DNA of 64,000 bases from the NCBI GenBank assembly GCA_033725935.1, contig MU867147.1, positions 1-64,000 of the forward strand, read 5' to 3'. The DNA is from Cladorrhinum sp. PSN259. Its lineage: Eukaryota > Ascomycota > Sordariomycetes > Sordariales > Podosporaceae. A program made the translations under genes and the position numbers. Every line of letters starts with the position of its first letter. Within the stretch, counting starts at the first letter, position 1. This document shows, one piece after another, positions 21,824 through 33,095 of this stretch. The notes below the pieces were generated by a model. That model had not been told where the DNA came from. It saw nothing but the letters and a program-made list of their open reading frames with translations, and made no database searches.

Positions 21824-21988
21824 TGATAGGGGAATGGACCAAATGGCTGGTAAGTACTGGGATTGAAGATGTAAAGAGTGACGCGTAAGGAAGTGGGATG
21901 TGGAAGGTTGCAGCCGAAGGCTGCAATTGACCACATCCACTGCTCCTCCTTATCTAATCTATCTAATCTACAGATACTTCCCGTATCT
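21824..21988 (-). repeat. LTR (5' copy) of the gag-only element
   Basis: This is the partner of 19,727-19,891 at a constant offset of 2,097 bp. It is followed on the minus strand by the leader, which also appears at 31.46-31.87 kb. Confidence 0.85.
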
Positions 21989-22540
21989 ATAAGGCGAGAC
22001 GGGACAGCCCCGGATTATAATAAAGCCGCTCGTGCCAGACCAGTCCCTGTGCATAAGGAGCCATTCGGCCCAGAGCCTTGAGGGCAAACAGCGACGCTCC
22101 CGGCACAAGCCCTTATACGCCAGATCCGGCACAGCATCGGCCCAGTAACGATAACACCGGGAGAGTTCCCCTAATACCAGGCCTAAGGGCCACCACTCTA
22201 TAAGAACCTCCCTTAGTAAGGGATAGAAATGTGATGACTGTTGATCGCGATGAAGAGATGGGAGAGGCTGGAAGGAGGATCCAGTAACTCGTCAAGCAGG
22301 GAGACATCGCCGAGGGAAGGAAAGAGACCGTCGGATACTGAGGTACCATACGGTAAAGACCTCTCTAGCGTGCAGTTGAGCGGAGCCCTGATAGCGCAAT
22401 ACTCAATAGACAAGACATTAATTAGCATTTTATAAACACCCTTAAAGGACATCTTGAATAAGTGCACCCCAATAGGTAGTCCTATTATCCGACAAATGAC
22501 ATCGCAATCTGTTATTGATCCCTAGACGGTTCCATTCCAA
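21989..22540. other. Intergenic stretch, no gene seen
   Basis: Short open frames on both strands overlap and have no recognisable features. Confidence 0.4.
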
Positions 22541-22552
22541 ATTACCTCCCGC

Positions 22553-22657
22553 TCTACCTCCTCCACCAGAACCTCCCGCTCTATTTCCTCCACCAGAACC
22601 TCCCGCTCTATCTCCTCCACCAGAACCTCCCGCTCTATCTCCTCCACCAGAACCTCT
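22553..22657. repeat. 27-bp minisatellite, about 4 units
   Basis: The unit is CTCTATCTCCTCCACCAGAA plus CCTCCCG. On the minus strand it would read as Gly-Gly-Ser-Gly-Gly-Gly-Asp-Arg-Ala repeats in a 72-codon frame, but no gene is otherwise supported. Confidence 0.85.
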
Positions 22658-22804
22658 CATCAGATAATTATTCCCTCAAGTCCTTGATCTTTATCGTGCT
22701 TGGTGGTGTGCTAGTAGCAGACTATCAGACCATCTTTTCGACTCCTTTGAAGAGAGTCTTGAAGCTGGGAATTTAGTCTGTGAGCGAGGATATATTAGCG
22801 GCGA

Positions 22805-23557
22805 TTAGAAAGGAGGTGGAGTATTAGAAAAATATACCTGGGGATCAAAGTGTCGTGAGGACTTAGATATGTGGTAACGATTCTCCTGTGATCTCTTCGG
22901 TCCCAGTATTGGAGGTCGACTAGGCATTGTAGTAATATCGCCCCCAGAGATTGATCGGCTACCCGCACCGTGGTATAGTGTCTGAGTGTCTGCCCGCTTT
23001 GTATCCGTCTTCAGGTCGTTAAAAGAGAGTAAAGAGAGTACCGATAGCTGATCCCTGTTCTGGAACAGAAGATTAGACATGACGGGGTAGATAGTGAAAT
23101 CTTTGGCGGAAGCGAGGGCGATCATTGCGTCCAGCAAGTGTTTAGATTTGCCTTTCGCCTCGAGAGGACGATCTGCTGGGACGATAAACCTGGGTGGCTG
23201 CTTCAGACGAAAGCGTAAAGACATGCCAGTTATCCGCTGTACCGGGGGGGTAGGATAGGCGCCATGACTGTAAGTGACGGATTGGATGTTTTCTGGATGG
23301 ATGAAGAGATAGAGAGAGAAGTTGTTCGGCTTGGCGCCTTTGAGGAAAACACGGCCGTGCAGTTTAAAGAAGGCTTCGTTTTGGGAAATGGCGAGGTGTA
23401 AATCCACGTAGAGATTGGGCGCATGTTGCAGTTGTCCGTTGGAGTCCTTCCAGACGATTACGCCAGTCTGATCGGTCAAATGTATCTCGTTGCAATTTTC
23501 TTTCTCGAAATCTCTGCTTTCGTCGGCGTAATCGTGATGGTTCTCTGCATGGCTCAT
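22805..23557 (-). CDS. Uncharacterised fungal protein, 250 aa
   Basis: This is a single-exon, uninterrupted frame with ordinary codon use and no RIP-type stops, so it is among the few intact genes here. The N-terminal half has a mixed beta-rich pattern (TGVIVWKDSNG, LYLFIHPENIQSVTY, LRFRLKQPPRFIVPADRPL), then a helical segment (KSKHLLDAMIALASAKDFTIY), then a disordered Ser/Pro/Arg-rich tail. I recall the LYLFI.PE.I.S...LRF.L..P...VVP pattern from larger unnamed fungal proteins. This copy looks short, perhaps truncated at the C-terminus. The start is the only ATG consistent with the full frame. No enzyme motif is visible. Confidence 0.65.
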   Translation of the reverse strand: MSHAENHHDYADESRDFEKENCNEIHLTDQTGVIVWKDSNGQLQHAPNLYVDLHLAISQNEAFFKLHGRVFLKGAKPNNFSLYLFIHPENIQSVTYSHGAYPTPPVQRITGMSLRFRLKQPPRFIVPADRPLEAKGKSKHLLDAMIALASAKDFTIYPVMSNLLFQNRDQLSVLSLLSFNDLKTDTKRADTQTLYHGAGSRSISGGDITTMPSRPPILGPKRSQENRYHISKSSRHFDPQVYFSNTPPPF

Positions 23558-23689
23558 GTTGCGGATACGCTGGGGCTTGCCGATATTGCTCGACCTATAG
23601 AGTATATAGATATAGTTAGCACTATAAAAGAGTAATAATAAGAGTAGAATATAAAGGGAAAGATTACCGCCCTTTTTCTAGACTGAATA

Positions 23690-24565
23690 GCCCTCGCACT
23701 GCCAGGGAGAGACGGGACGGTCATGATCCGCAGACCACGACACCGGCATTGATCAGATGCCGCCGCTCTTGCCGGACAGAGTAGCCCTCGCACTGCCAGG
23801 GAGAAACGGGACGGTCATGGTCCGCAGACCACGACACCGGCATGGGTTAGATGCCGCCGCTCTTGCCGGACAGAGTAGCCCTCGCACGGCCAGGGAGAAA
23901 CGGGAGGGTCATGATCCGTAGACACACGACACCGCCGCTCTTGCCGGACGAACTTGCTCGGGTTAACGGGAGAAACGGGACGGTCATGATCCGTAGACAC
24001 ACGACACCAGCATGGATCAGATGCCGCCGCTCTTGCCGGACAGAGTAGCCCTCGCACTGCCAGGGAGAAACGGGACGGTCATAGTCCGCAGACCACGACA
24101 CCGGCATGGGTTAGATGCCGCCGCTCTTGCCGGACAGAGTAGCCCTCGCACTGCCAGGGAGAAACGGGAGGGTCATGATCCGTAGACACACGACACCGCC
24201 GCTCTTGCCGGACGAACTTGCTCGGGGTTAACGGGAGAAACGGGACGGTCATGATCCGTAGACACACGACACCAGCATAGATCAGATGCCGCCGCTCTTG
24301 CCGGATAGAATAGCCCTCGCACTGCCAGGGAGAGACGGGAGGGTCATGATCCGTAGACACATGACACCGCCGCTCTTGCCGAACGAGCTTGCTCGGGGGA
24401 AACAGGAGAAACGGGAGGGTCATGATCCGTAGACACACGACATCGGCATAGATCAGATGCCGCGGCTCTCGCCGGACGAATTTGCTCGGGGGAAACGGGA
24501 GAAACAAGACGGTCATGATCCGTAGATACACGACACCGGCATAGATCAGGGTGCCGCCACTCTTG
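23690..24565. repeat. Minisatellite built from two unit types of about 94 and 75 bp
   Basis: Units share GCCGCTCTTGCCGGA and GGTCATGATCCG. The long type adds a GAGTAGCCCTCGCACTGCCA segment plus a GGCATGGGTTAGATG or similar segment. The short type has GACGAACTTGCTCGGG instead. Long and short units alternate irregularly. The array lies between two minus-strand genes and is not itself coding: the long open frames on both strands are only the repeat read through. Confidence 0.9.
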
Positions 24566-24746
24566 CCGGAATATTGATAGGAATAAAATAAGATGTGGGA
24601 AGGGGGTGGTGGGGCGGGGGTGATAATGCTGCCGCTCTTGTCGGACGATGGGGTTCTCAGCAGGGATGCATAAACTGAAGCAAGATATAAAGCGCCATAA
24701 TAACCTACACAGGTGTAGAAACCTGAGTAAAGTTATACCGGTGCTA

Positions 24747-25100
24747 TTAAATCACTGACCCTAGGGTAAAGAATGGTCGAGCTGAGTTGTAAGATTGTTG
24801 TATCGGTAAGGTTGAATCACCCCATACTGGTACGCTCGTCCGACCGGTCGGGTTCATCTTGGAATGTGTTTCATTGTCGCTCAAATCGTCGCTCGAATCG
24901 GTATGGCGGTAAAGTTTCCTTATCTCCTCTGAGCTGTAAGCCCGTGAGTTAGAACCGACGGTATAATAATAAATGGACAATAAAGAAGATTACCTCCACT
25001 CTCGCAGGACAGCGTGGCTGTCGGTAGGGATCCAATCAACAGGATCAACGTAGATATTGTTGCGAGGTTGAAGTGGTGTGTTAATTACCGAGTCACCCAT
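24747..25100 (-). CDS. Small two-exon gene, about 97 aa, unknown function
   Basis: Exon 1 (24,994-25,100) starts MGDSVINTPLQPRNN and ends LREW. A 60-bp intron (24,934-24,993, GTAATC..TTACAG) joins in frame to SEEIRKLYRHTDSSDDL, ending FFTLGSVI. The product is acidic/serine-rich with no membrane segment or recognised domain. There are no internal stops. The opening YVDPVDWIPTD resembles the start of larger fungal proteins I cannot name, so it may be a truncated derivative. Confidence 0.6.
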
Positions 25101-25856
25101 GGCGCTAATGACCAGTAGAGGTTTGAGCGGTTGGATTTTGATGGAAGGGGTTCAAGGTTGGTGGGAGCTGATGAATGATGGGAGTTGATGGGAGTGATGA
25201 GTGATAGAAGTGGAGAGATGAATGGAGAGAGGGGGGGAGGGGGAGAGGTGGAGAGGGGGAGAACCGTCTTTATTTTTGGTCAAAGGCGAGCCTAAGCCTT
25301 TTGTGTGTGCACGTCTGATGGGACGCTTGATCCTATTGCTCGAAGCATTCTTGAACCTCCTACCGGTGTGGATATGGCCTATCTCCTGACCAATAAATGA
25401 ATGTCTGGTCGTATGATGATATGGCACTGCAGATATTGGCTGGCGGCTTGGATGAGGGGGTTGGGTGGTTCGGTATACGTGTCATAACTGGCTGATGGAT
25501 TGCAAAGCCCCAGTGCCGGTGCGGGCAAAAGGTCCGGACTGCTTGCTTCTTCGCGACTGTATACGTTTCTTTCCATTCTTCTTTGGCTTGTTATTCTATA
25601 AATGTAAACTTTTTTATTGCTCAGCTATATCTTATCTAAATTGCTGCCCGCATACTATGCGGGAGCTGTTTTCTTTATCTCTTCCTCTTCTGCTCTTCTT
25701 TCATGGGCGGTCAGGACCGCAGCGGTTGAGGGGTTAAGAATGGGGCCAGTGGGACCAAGTCGACAGGCGGGGCGGTATTTGGATGGGCGCTACTTGAACG
25801 GCATTGCGTACGCGAATAGAAACCGGTTAGAACTGGCAGAAATCCGGGAGGCTCAA
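25101..25856. other. Intergenic stretch, no gene seen
   Basis: It contains a G/A-rich segment at about 25,190-25,260. It probably includes the promoter of the gene at 24,747-25,100. The open frames here are short and unconvincing. Confidence 0.4.
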
Positions 25857-26330
25857 GTGTTATAACCTGTACCGGATAAGGTTATAGACTGTAAGGCAGT
25901 ACGCCTGGGTAAGATGATAAGGTAGTGGAAGGTTGTAGGACGCTCTCAAACGGTATTAATTACTGTTAACAACGGGTTGTTTTATAAAGTATTGCTGTGA
26001 GGGGTTGTAGATAAGTGAACGTAGTATTATTTGCGTAAGGAGCTAAATTCCTCGTGGTAAGAAGTGCCTAGCACTTCCCCTATTTTTAGAGAAACTATCT
26101 ATATACATCTCTTAAGTACCTTATATCCTTCTCGCTGTGGTTACTCATTAAAAGAGCAGTCAAACCAAGCAGTTCTCATGCCTGCTATACTCGCTCGCTG
26201 CCCTTAGCACCGAGCCCTAATTGGTTATCCTGGGACTTATGGATCTTCTTATCCTTCACCTAATAATTGGTTGTAGATTACCTGGCGGTCCGGTCCGTAT
26301 GCGGGAGAAATACGCAAAGGGCGTAACATT
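25857..26330. repeat. Half copy of the compound inverted-repeat family
   Basis: The inner right arm (25,860-26,040, GTTATAACCTGTACCG onward) is followed by an outer right arm (26,040-26,330, AAGTGCCTAGCACTTCCCC onward), in the same order as at 19,155-19,630. The left half is missing. Confidence 0.75.
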
Positions 26331-26567
26331 AAAATTATTACGGAAAAGCAATGATTATAGCTATAATGCTAATAACTGACTTCTTATTCTAAAAAAAATA
26401 ATATGAAGAAGAAAAGAGGAAATAGGCGAAGTCTTGACCAGCAGTAGGAAGTTAAGCCTCCCACTGCTGCTGTCGCCAATTGACAGTTCCACCTTTTCTC
26501 TAGCTGCCAGCTGGACCACCAACTGGCACAAACTCAGACTATCTTATCAGTATCCAGCTCTGACGTG

Positions 26568-26819
26568 TTACGCCCCCATGCGCAAACCCCTCACAACACG
26601 GACCAACATGCAGTCCACCACCACTCATTTGGCTAGAGGTGGAAAGACCCATAAGTCTCAGGACAACTAATTATTAGGTGCTCTGTATGGTCTGTCGCTA
26701 AGGCTGTCACGGTTACAGGGCCCCATAAAGCCAGGCGTGGGCACTGGCGTGGGCACTGGCGTGGGCAAAGTCCTCTATTTGCAAGAATAATGAGTTGAAG
26801 AAGGAAAGGAAAGTTTGCT
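26568..26819. repeat. Outer-arm fragment of the inverted-repeat family
   Basis: It begins GTTACGCCCCCATGCGCAA, like the outer end at 26,820, and continues with the ACCCATAAGTC segment. A GGCGTGGGCACTGGCGTGGG short tandem repeat lies near 26,735-26,765. Confidence 0.6.
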
Positions 26820-27806
26820 GTTACGCCTCGCGCGCAAGTCTCCCCCACACACGGACCACAATGCAGGCATTGCGTGGTCGACAGCCAATCATTAGGCCAG
26901 GGATGTGAGGACCCACAAGTCCCAGAACAACCAATCAAGGGTTGCTCAGTGTGATCAGTTGCCAAGACCACTGAGCACACTGAGCATATAAGATTTGAAG
27001 AGTTGCTCAGTCTGCTTAGCCGCCAAGACCACTGAACACACTGAGCAAGGTACGAAATACTTAGAAAACACATGTAGATAGCTTCACTATAAGTAGGGGG
27101 AGTGCTAGGCACTTCCTATCGTGAGGACTTGTGTTACAACCTGCACCGGGTAGGGTTCAGACTGCATGGCGGTACGCCTGGGGTGATATGACAGGGGAAT
27201 CGAAGATTTTGGGATGCTCTCAGACAGGGTCAATCACTGTCAATAACAGATTGCTCTACAAAGTATCGCTGTGAGTATTGTAGACGAGTGAACTGTATTA
27301 TTTGCGTGAGGAACTAAGTCCTTATGATGGGAAGTGCCTAGCACTCCCCCTACTTATAGTGAAGTTATCTATATATGTTTTCTAGGTATATTGTACCTTG
27401 CTCGCTCTGCTCGCTCCTTGAGTCTGCGATCATAGCGAGCAAGCCTCTTGCTTGCTGTGCTCGCTGTACTTGGCAGCGGACAGAGCAGGCACCTCCTGAT
27501 TGGCTGTTCTGGGGACTTATGGGTCTTCGCATCCCTGGCCCAATGATTGGCTGTGGGCCACACAATGTCCTGCAGTGTGGTTCGTGTGCGGGGAGGTTTG
27601 CGCGCGAGGCGTAACAACTTGGTTCCTCACGCAAGCAGTATCACGTTCACTTGTCTATAATCCTTATAGTAATACTTTGTAGAAAAACCTATTATTGACA
27701 GTGATTGATACCGTCTGAGAGCGTCCTACAATCTTCGATTCCCCTATTATCTTACCCAGGCGTACTGCCTTGCAGTCTGTATTCCTATTCGGTGCAGGTT
27801 GTAACA
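26820..27806. repeat. Two interlaced inverted-repeat elements
   Basis: One pair starts GTTACGCCTCGCGCGCAA at 26,820 and ends with its inverse at 27,615. About 300-bp arms follow, sharing AGTAGGGGGAGTGC and GGACTTATGGGTC segments. The other pair starts GTTACAACCTGCACCG near 27,132 and ends with its inverse at 27,806, with arms of about 190 bp. The order is outer-left, inner-left, outer-right, inner-right, so the pairs cross rather than nest. No coding sequence is present. Confidence 0.8.
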
Positions 27807-27949
27807 TTTGCAAGTGGAAGCTTACAGTGGAAGAAGTTATGTGGGTTGCTGCAGTGCCGGGCCAAGTGGTCTGTGCTCTGATGACGTAACCACCTTCAAT
27901 CCACATGATGGTTCTGCAGGGTGCAGGGACCGTCACAAAGGCCACAGAG

Positions 27950-28375
27950 CACACAGAGCATTTTAGATCAGGTACGGAGATACCTGAGGATTACATATGG
28001 ATAGCTTCGCTAGAAGTAGGGGAAGTGCTAGGCACTTCCCGTCGTAAGGATTTAGCTCCTTACGCAAGCAATATTACGTTCACTTATTTATAATCTTTAG
28101 GAAGCGATGTGTTACGCCCTGTACGCAATCATCCCCCACATGGACCATTATGCAGTCCATAGCCAATCATTGGACAAAAGATGAGAGGACCCATAAGTCC
28201 TAAAACAACCACCCAGGAGTTGCTCAGTGTGATCGGTCGCTAAGACCACTGAGCACACTGAGCACACAGGTTATAGAAGTTGCTTAGTCTGCTCGGTCGC
28301 CAAGATTACTGAGCATACTAAGCAAGGTACAGGATACTTGAAAAAATATATATTGATAGCTTTAGTATAAGTAGT
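27950..28375. repeat. Further fragments of the inverted-repeat family
   Basis: An outer-left/inner junction (AAGTGCTAGGCACTTCCCG, then TCCTTACGCAAGC) is cut at about 28,108. It is followed by another outer-left arm starting GTTACGCCCTGTACGCAA, which ends where the 28,376 repeat begins. Confidence 0.7.
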
Positions 28376-30240
28376 CAATGAGGGAAAACACACACCCACC
28401 AAGAAAGAAGCTTTCGAAGAAGGCTTCGACCAAAAAGAAGCTCACAAAGCCACCTGACCCTTCTGATTATGTAGGCAAGTATAAAACCAAGTGGAAAAAG
28501 AGTGTGTTGAAAGAAGTAGTAGTAGTGGATTGCTTCCTGGGAGCAAGCCTCCCAGGAAGGAAGCCTGCCAGGAAGGAAGCCTCCTGCTTGCTTGCTTGCT
28601 TGCTAAGTTACTTCTTGCTTTTCTTCCCGAGTGGAAGGGAGGGTCTCGGCTATATATACGTAAAAAGAAAGGCTGGTCCCAAGAAGGTGCTCTTCCACAC
28701 ATCCACGGAAGCCACACAGGGCCACACAGGGCCACACAGGGCCACACAGGGCCACACAGGCCACACAGCCAAGTGAGCCACACAACCAAGTGAGCCACAC
28801 AGCCAAGTGAGGTGGGCCACTGCCCCGAAATGGCCCAATCCACCAATTCAAATCTTCCCCTTGAATTTGCTTAGGCTCCTGAGCCTGTAAATTCAACAAA
28901 AACAAAAGACCAACGCTTCCTAGGGCAACCGAACCCACAGCCTCTCAGGTTCCTACCACAGCCGTCAAGAAAGCTAGCCACTTAGCCAGAAGGAAGGCAA
29001 CCACTACCACAATAAAGCCCACAACACAACAAAAAACCCTCCTCTGCAGTAGTCTTGGTCTGATCAGACGGGGACCATAAGTGCCAGGCCAAGTAGGCAG
29101 TCAGGAAAGCTCCCACAGCCACCAAAGCAATAGCTTCTACACTGCTAAGGGAGTAACACTTCCGCAGCTCCCACAATAACAGCTCCCACAGTAACAAGCC
29201 TTCTTACTTCCCCTGCTCCCAAGAAACTAGGAAGCTCCCTCCATAACCCTCAAGGGAGCATCGCTTCCGCAGCTCCCACAACAACAGCTCCCACAGCTAC
29301 CAGGTCAACAGGTTCCATAGCAACAAGCCTTTTTACTTCCCCTGCTACCAGGGAACTGAGGAACGTCCTTCTTCCTCAACCATAACCATCTTCAAGACCA
29401 CCACCAGCACTCCGGTACAGCTGCCAGCACAAGGCCACAGGTGTAATACTTCCCCTGCAGCCAGGCAATGGTCTTCTAAAAGAGCTATACCTTATAAATG
29501 CCACTAGGACTTCCAGGTACCAAAGAAGTCCCAGGCACAGGAAAAGTCTCCTTTACACCAAATGCTCTTGTAAGCCAAGAAGCGGGCCAATCACAGGTCC
29601 AAAGAATCCACCGAAAACCAAAAAGAAAACCAAACAGAAAAACAACAATCCACCATAAAAAGGTCCAGAAAACCCCCAGAAATGCACCTCAACAAGAAGC
29701 TGGTTGACTGACCACAGTACCAGCCAACTGCTTAGCAAAATAGACCATACTCTGATCAGGGGGCAAACAACCTAGAAAGGGTACTGCCTCATAATCCATG
29801 CCCTAGTCAGAGGGGCTAGCACTTTTACACAGCTGCCAGACATCTGCTTACTTCCCTTGCTCCTTGGCAACTGGGCCTTCTAAGTGCCGAAGAAGAAGAA
29901 GACGGTCCCAGGCACAGGAAAGTAAACAAAATGGCCCGAAAAAGCCAAAAATCCTCCGCAAAAAGAAAGGGGCCCCTCAAGCCAAAAAGCCAATAATTCG
30001 AAAATAAAAAGAACCAAGTCCAGTTTTACATTCTTCCACAAACCCAAAATCTCCACACAAATTAACAGTTCAACGATTCCACAAAATAAAAAGCCAAGAA
30101 AAATCCTCTAAAAAAGCAAAGAATCTACCAAAAAGATGAAATTCCACCATAAGAAAGAGGATAGTAAAGTGACCAACCACACTACCAAGCCTATTACCCT
30201 TTATAACCGAGAAGCCCTCCGCCAACTAGATCATCCTCTG
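28376..30240 (+). repeat. Large dispersed repeat, copy 1, strongly C/A-rich on one strand
   Basis: It matches 45,357-47,046 in the same orientation along its whole length. It starts with a leader (CACACCCACCAAGAAAGAAG) that contains a TATATATACGTAAAAAGAAA promoter-like stretch, then a CCACACAGG array, an AGGCTCCTGAGCCT palindrome, and a long segment poor in G and T. No conserved protein frame exists in both copies. The leader also occurs at 38.3, 41.16 and 62.7 kb. It may be a non-autonomous retroelement or a decayed one. Confidence 0.75.
28711..28806. repeat. Short tandem array of GGCCACACA/GCCAAGTGA units
   Basis: The word GGCCACACAG is repeated directly about five times, followed by GTGAGCCACACA/CCAAGTGA units. 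The copy at 45.67-45.72 kb has a shorter array, so unit number is variable. Confidence 0.85.
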
Positions 30241-31319
30241 ATCAGAGGGGCTAGCAGGTTGACGATCTTTCTAAGTGACTGGGTAGGTTAGTTAGTCTGG
30301 TGGTTTAGTTGTCGTCACCCACTATACCTCTCTCCTTCCACACTATACCTCTCTTCTCTTCCCCTTGTCCTTGCCAAGGCTTCCACGCCTGCAAGGACGC
30401 AAAAACAAAAACAAAACAACCAAGTGCCCCTTTTCTGGGCACAAAAAAATTGAACCGTCTGGCAGTGGGCCTCCCACAGCTGCCACACAGAGAGGCTTCT
30501 TCCAAGTGCTGGTAATGCCCTCTTTTTCACCAACACTACTTCCCCTGGTCCAGACTTCCCCTGGTGCCTAATACCTCTCCAAGTCCTAGGAGACCGCCTT
30601 TCTGCCCTGACCAGAGGGGCAAGCAGGTCTAGGTGCTAGCCACTGTCCAGGAAAAAGGCAGAAGCAGTGCCGAAGAAGAAGCCTTGCCAAGAAGCGTTGC
30701 CGAAAAGCCCAGAAAAAGAACACTTCACTATAAGAACTCTTCCACCAAGAAACCTCCTTCAACAAGTAACCTCCTTCCAACAGCAACATTCCTCCAGACC
30801 ACTAAGCAAGTAAAGCCATCCAAGTCACGCAAAACAAAGCCATTCTTCAAGTCCCATAACAATCAAGCAAGCCAGTTAACACAGTTAACCTTCTTCTTTT
30901 ACCACCAGCCAAACGAACCAAAAGCCAGACTAACCACGATCCTCAGAATCTTCAGACGACGAGCATCAACAAATCCAACAAAATCCATCAAATATCCATA
31001 AAAAACAAGGTCTTCTGCGCCCGGGCAATCTGTTTGCCCACCTGATCAGGCAACTGTTGGAGCTTAGGCTCCGTACCAAGCGCGACAGCCATTGCAGTAC
31101 GACCCCAAGGCTCTCTCGGCCGCAGCCTTTTCCTTCAGATCACAGGGACCGGCGGGTGTAAGAGTCTGACGTTCTTACTGCCAGCTTACGGCTCAGACGG
31201 CAACGACGGTACTACTATCGTTATTATCCCCTTTTAATAGGAGGTTCACTTGGGGCCAGGGCTTTACTATTATTGCAATTAGCTTACACCAAATTGCAGG
31301 GCAGTGGGCCCACATGTAA
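30241..31319. other. Low-complexity continuation, no gene seen
   Basis: Sequence similar in style to the preceding repeat (C/A-rich, many AAGAAG and CCAAG words) but without a second copy in the window. A 122-codon plus frame at 30,633-31,001 is Lys/Ser/Thr-rich low complexity and not credible as a gene. Confidence 0.4.
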
Positions 31320-31870
31320 ATAGATTAGATAAGGTGGTCCCAGTGGGTGTGGTTAGCTGCAAGCTCCCACATCCCACTTGAACCACACACCACACTACCA
31401 CAGAATTAACTATAATATACTACTTCAATTACTAGGCTACCTGGCTGTGGTCTATTTTACCATCAAACGGTAGCTACGACGAAAGAACCAGTATCCTAAG
31501 TAATCCGTAAAATCGTTCGATTTTCGACCATCAACACCATAGCGATCGACTTTCGGTACAGAAAAAAGATCACCACTAGCCTCATTTATCCCTTAATTCG
31601 GACGGTAGAGTCGACGATTTATTACTCAAAACCCATTCACATAACCATTCCGATCGCCAGTAAGTCGAAAAATCGCTTCAGTTTTGACGACTTTCCTTCC
31701 GACCGACCACCAATTACCCCGCGTTCAAGTAATTCAGTAACTGAGAATTACCACCAAGTCGATTAATTCAATCGCGAGCAATTGAGCCAGAAGGAAGGTA
31801 ATTAAGCCAATTCCACCAAGAAAAACGACTTTTCTACTAAAAGCGACTTTCTACTAAATAGCCGTTTCCT
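31320..31870 (+). mobile_element. 5' end fragment of the gag-only/chromovirus LTR family
   Basis: Plus-strand order: an LTR-like part (TAGATTAGATAAGGTGG..CATCCCACTT), then the LTR-end and leader segment CCATCAAACGGTAGCTACGAC, then CCATAGCGATCGACTTTC and CAGAAAAAAGATCACC. The last parts match the minus strand of the element at 19.7-22.0 kb. The rest of the element is missing. Confidence 0.65.
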
Positions 31871-32789
31871 GAGGGAGCTCTTTTATGCTTGAGGCTCCTT
31901 TGTCTCATGCGCTCCCTTCTGTTTTTAGGAAGGTTCCTTCCCAAAAACGGGCAGGTTACCCTCTGTATCCAAATGCCAGTTTCCCTGTCTGAGGGGTCTT
32001 GTTACAGATTTCTTATCCCTAAGCGATCTAAGCAAAGGCTAAAAGATATGCTAGATATATTATATCTATTAATTCGGAGATTTCTAGGTCTTTAATTTTG
32101 AGTATATTATAAGCTAACGTCTTTAGGCTTTGCTTAGATATTTCAAGGTCTTAGGCAAGGAACCGTGACCGTTTGAAAACCATACTCTCCTCCATCCAAT
32201 ATACGAGATGATATCTCGGTGCCTTTGAGTGGCGTTTACCACCATTGCTATTGTTCTTGTTCTTCTTGGAAGGCATATGATATGATTAGTTTAATGGAGG
32301 TGACGGAATCGGGCTGGTCACAGTGCCTTACTGGAGGACTGAGATAGTATTGGGAGGGTTCTTCTTCGCTCGCGGGTTCGGACTGCAAGGCAGGGTTCTG
32401 TTAGCTGGCACGGGGACAAGCCCTCTCACGACCACAGAAGATGAACTGACCACTCTGTTTCGAAGAAGCAGGACTTACTGGTACTTGCTTGCCCGGAGGT
32501 TCAAGTGTGTTATGAAAGGAAGAAGATGGGTGGGAAGAAGATGGATGGGAGGCATGAATTTATAGTGGAAGATGGATTTCGAAGGTTGCCTAATGTGGTT
32601 CTTGATTATGTGCGCGCAGGGCGAATGCCCTGGCAGCTGGCCTTATCACCACATCTGGCGACAGTTGAAGGTATCGCGAGATCTTGGTTGTGGGCGTTGT
32701 CGTGGCACCTGCGACCGAGTCGTGCCTTATCAATCGAGCCATGTATAAAGTGTGTATAATTATTTCATTATTATTCGGGTTATTTTTTT
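31871..32789. other. Intergenic stretch, nothing firmly identified
   Basis: A short plus frame at 32,323-32,565 and a short minus frame from 32,276 (MPSKKNKNNS, about 40 codons) are present. Neither has further support. Confidence 0.35.
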
Positions 32790-33095
32790 TCTAGTTATGC
32801 CCGATAACGCTCAGAATTAATAACGAAGTATCTAAAAAACTTTACGTATTAGCAAGCTCTTATACCTTTTATTAATTAGAAGCATACCCTAAGCCCGTGC
32901 TCCCGTATGCCCGTACTTCCGAGAGCACGCACTCCGGGAGCATACTCTCCGGAAGCGTACTTACCAGGAGCACGGAGCTCGCTCTCGGAAGCAAGATCTG
33001 GCTCCGTTAAGAAGGGAGCATGCTCTTGAGGAGCACGCTCTTGCTTTACGGGAGCCTGCTCTTCCGAAGCAAGCTATTCAATATGGAAGGAGTCT
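32790..33095 (-). repeat. GAGCATGCTC-type palindrome cluster, inverted relative of 39,390-39,560
   Basis: TTATGCCCGATAACGCTC at its start is the reverse complement of sequence at 39,417-39,434. Both regions then carry many GGGAGCATGCTC/CCGGAAGC words. These words are self-complementary and would form hairpins. Confidence 0.65.

Larger units (their letters stand above)
19727..21988 (-). mobile_element. Gag-only (non-autonomous) LTR element, 2.26 kb
   Basis: Two 165-bp direct repeats (19,727-19,891 and 21,824-21,988) flank a leader and one gag-like gene, with no protease, reverse transcriptase or integrase. Read on the minus strand, the LTR begins TGATACGGGAAG and ends CCCCTATCA. The LTRs differ at about four positions. 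The sequence just inside the 5' LTR (AATGGTAGCTGCGAC) is also found at 31,465 beside another copy. The 3' end (CCCCGGCATTTGATACGGG) is shared with the chromovirus at 54.5 kb, which may have supplied enzymes. No target-site duplication was found. Confidence 0.75.

Noticed and set aside
23690..24565. CRISPR-like appearance of regular repeats
   Set aside because: Units are adjacent without unique spacers, two lengths are mixed, and the context is eukaryotic.
28442..28938. Overlapping ORFs with Trp/Leu/Cys/Gly repeats
   Set aside because: They are the GGCCACACAG array translated; the second copy at 45.6 kb does not conserve any of these frames.
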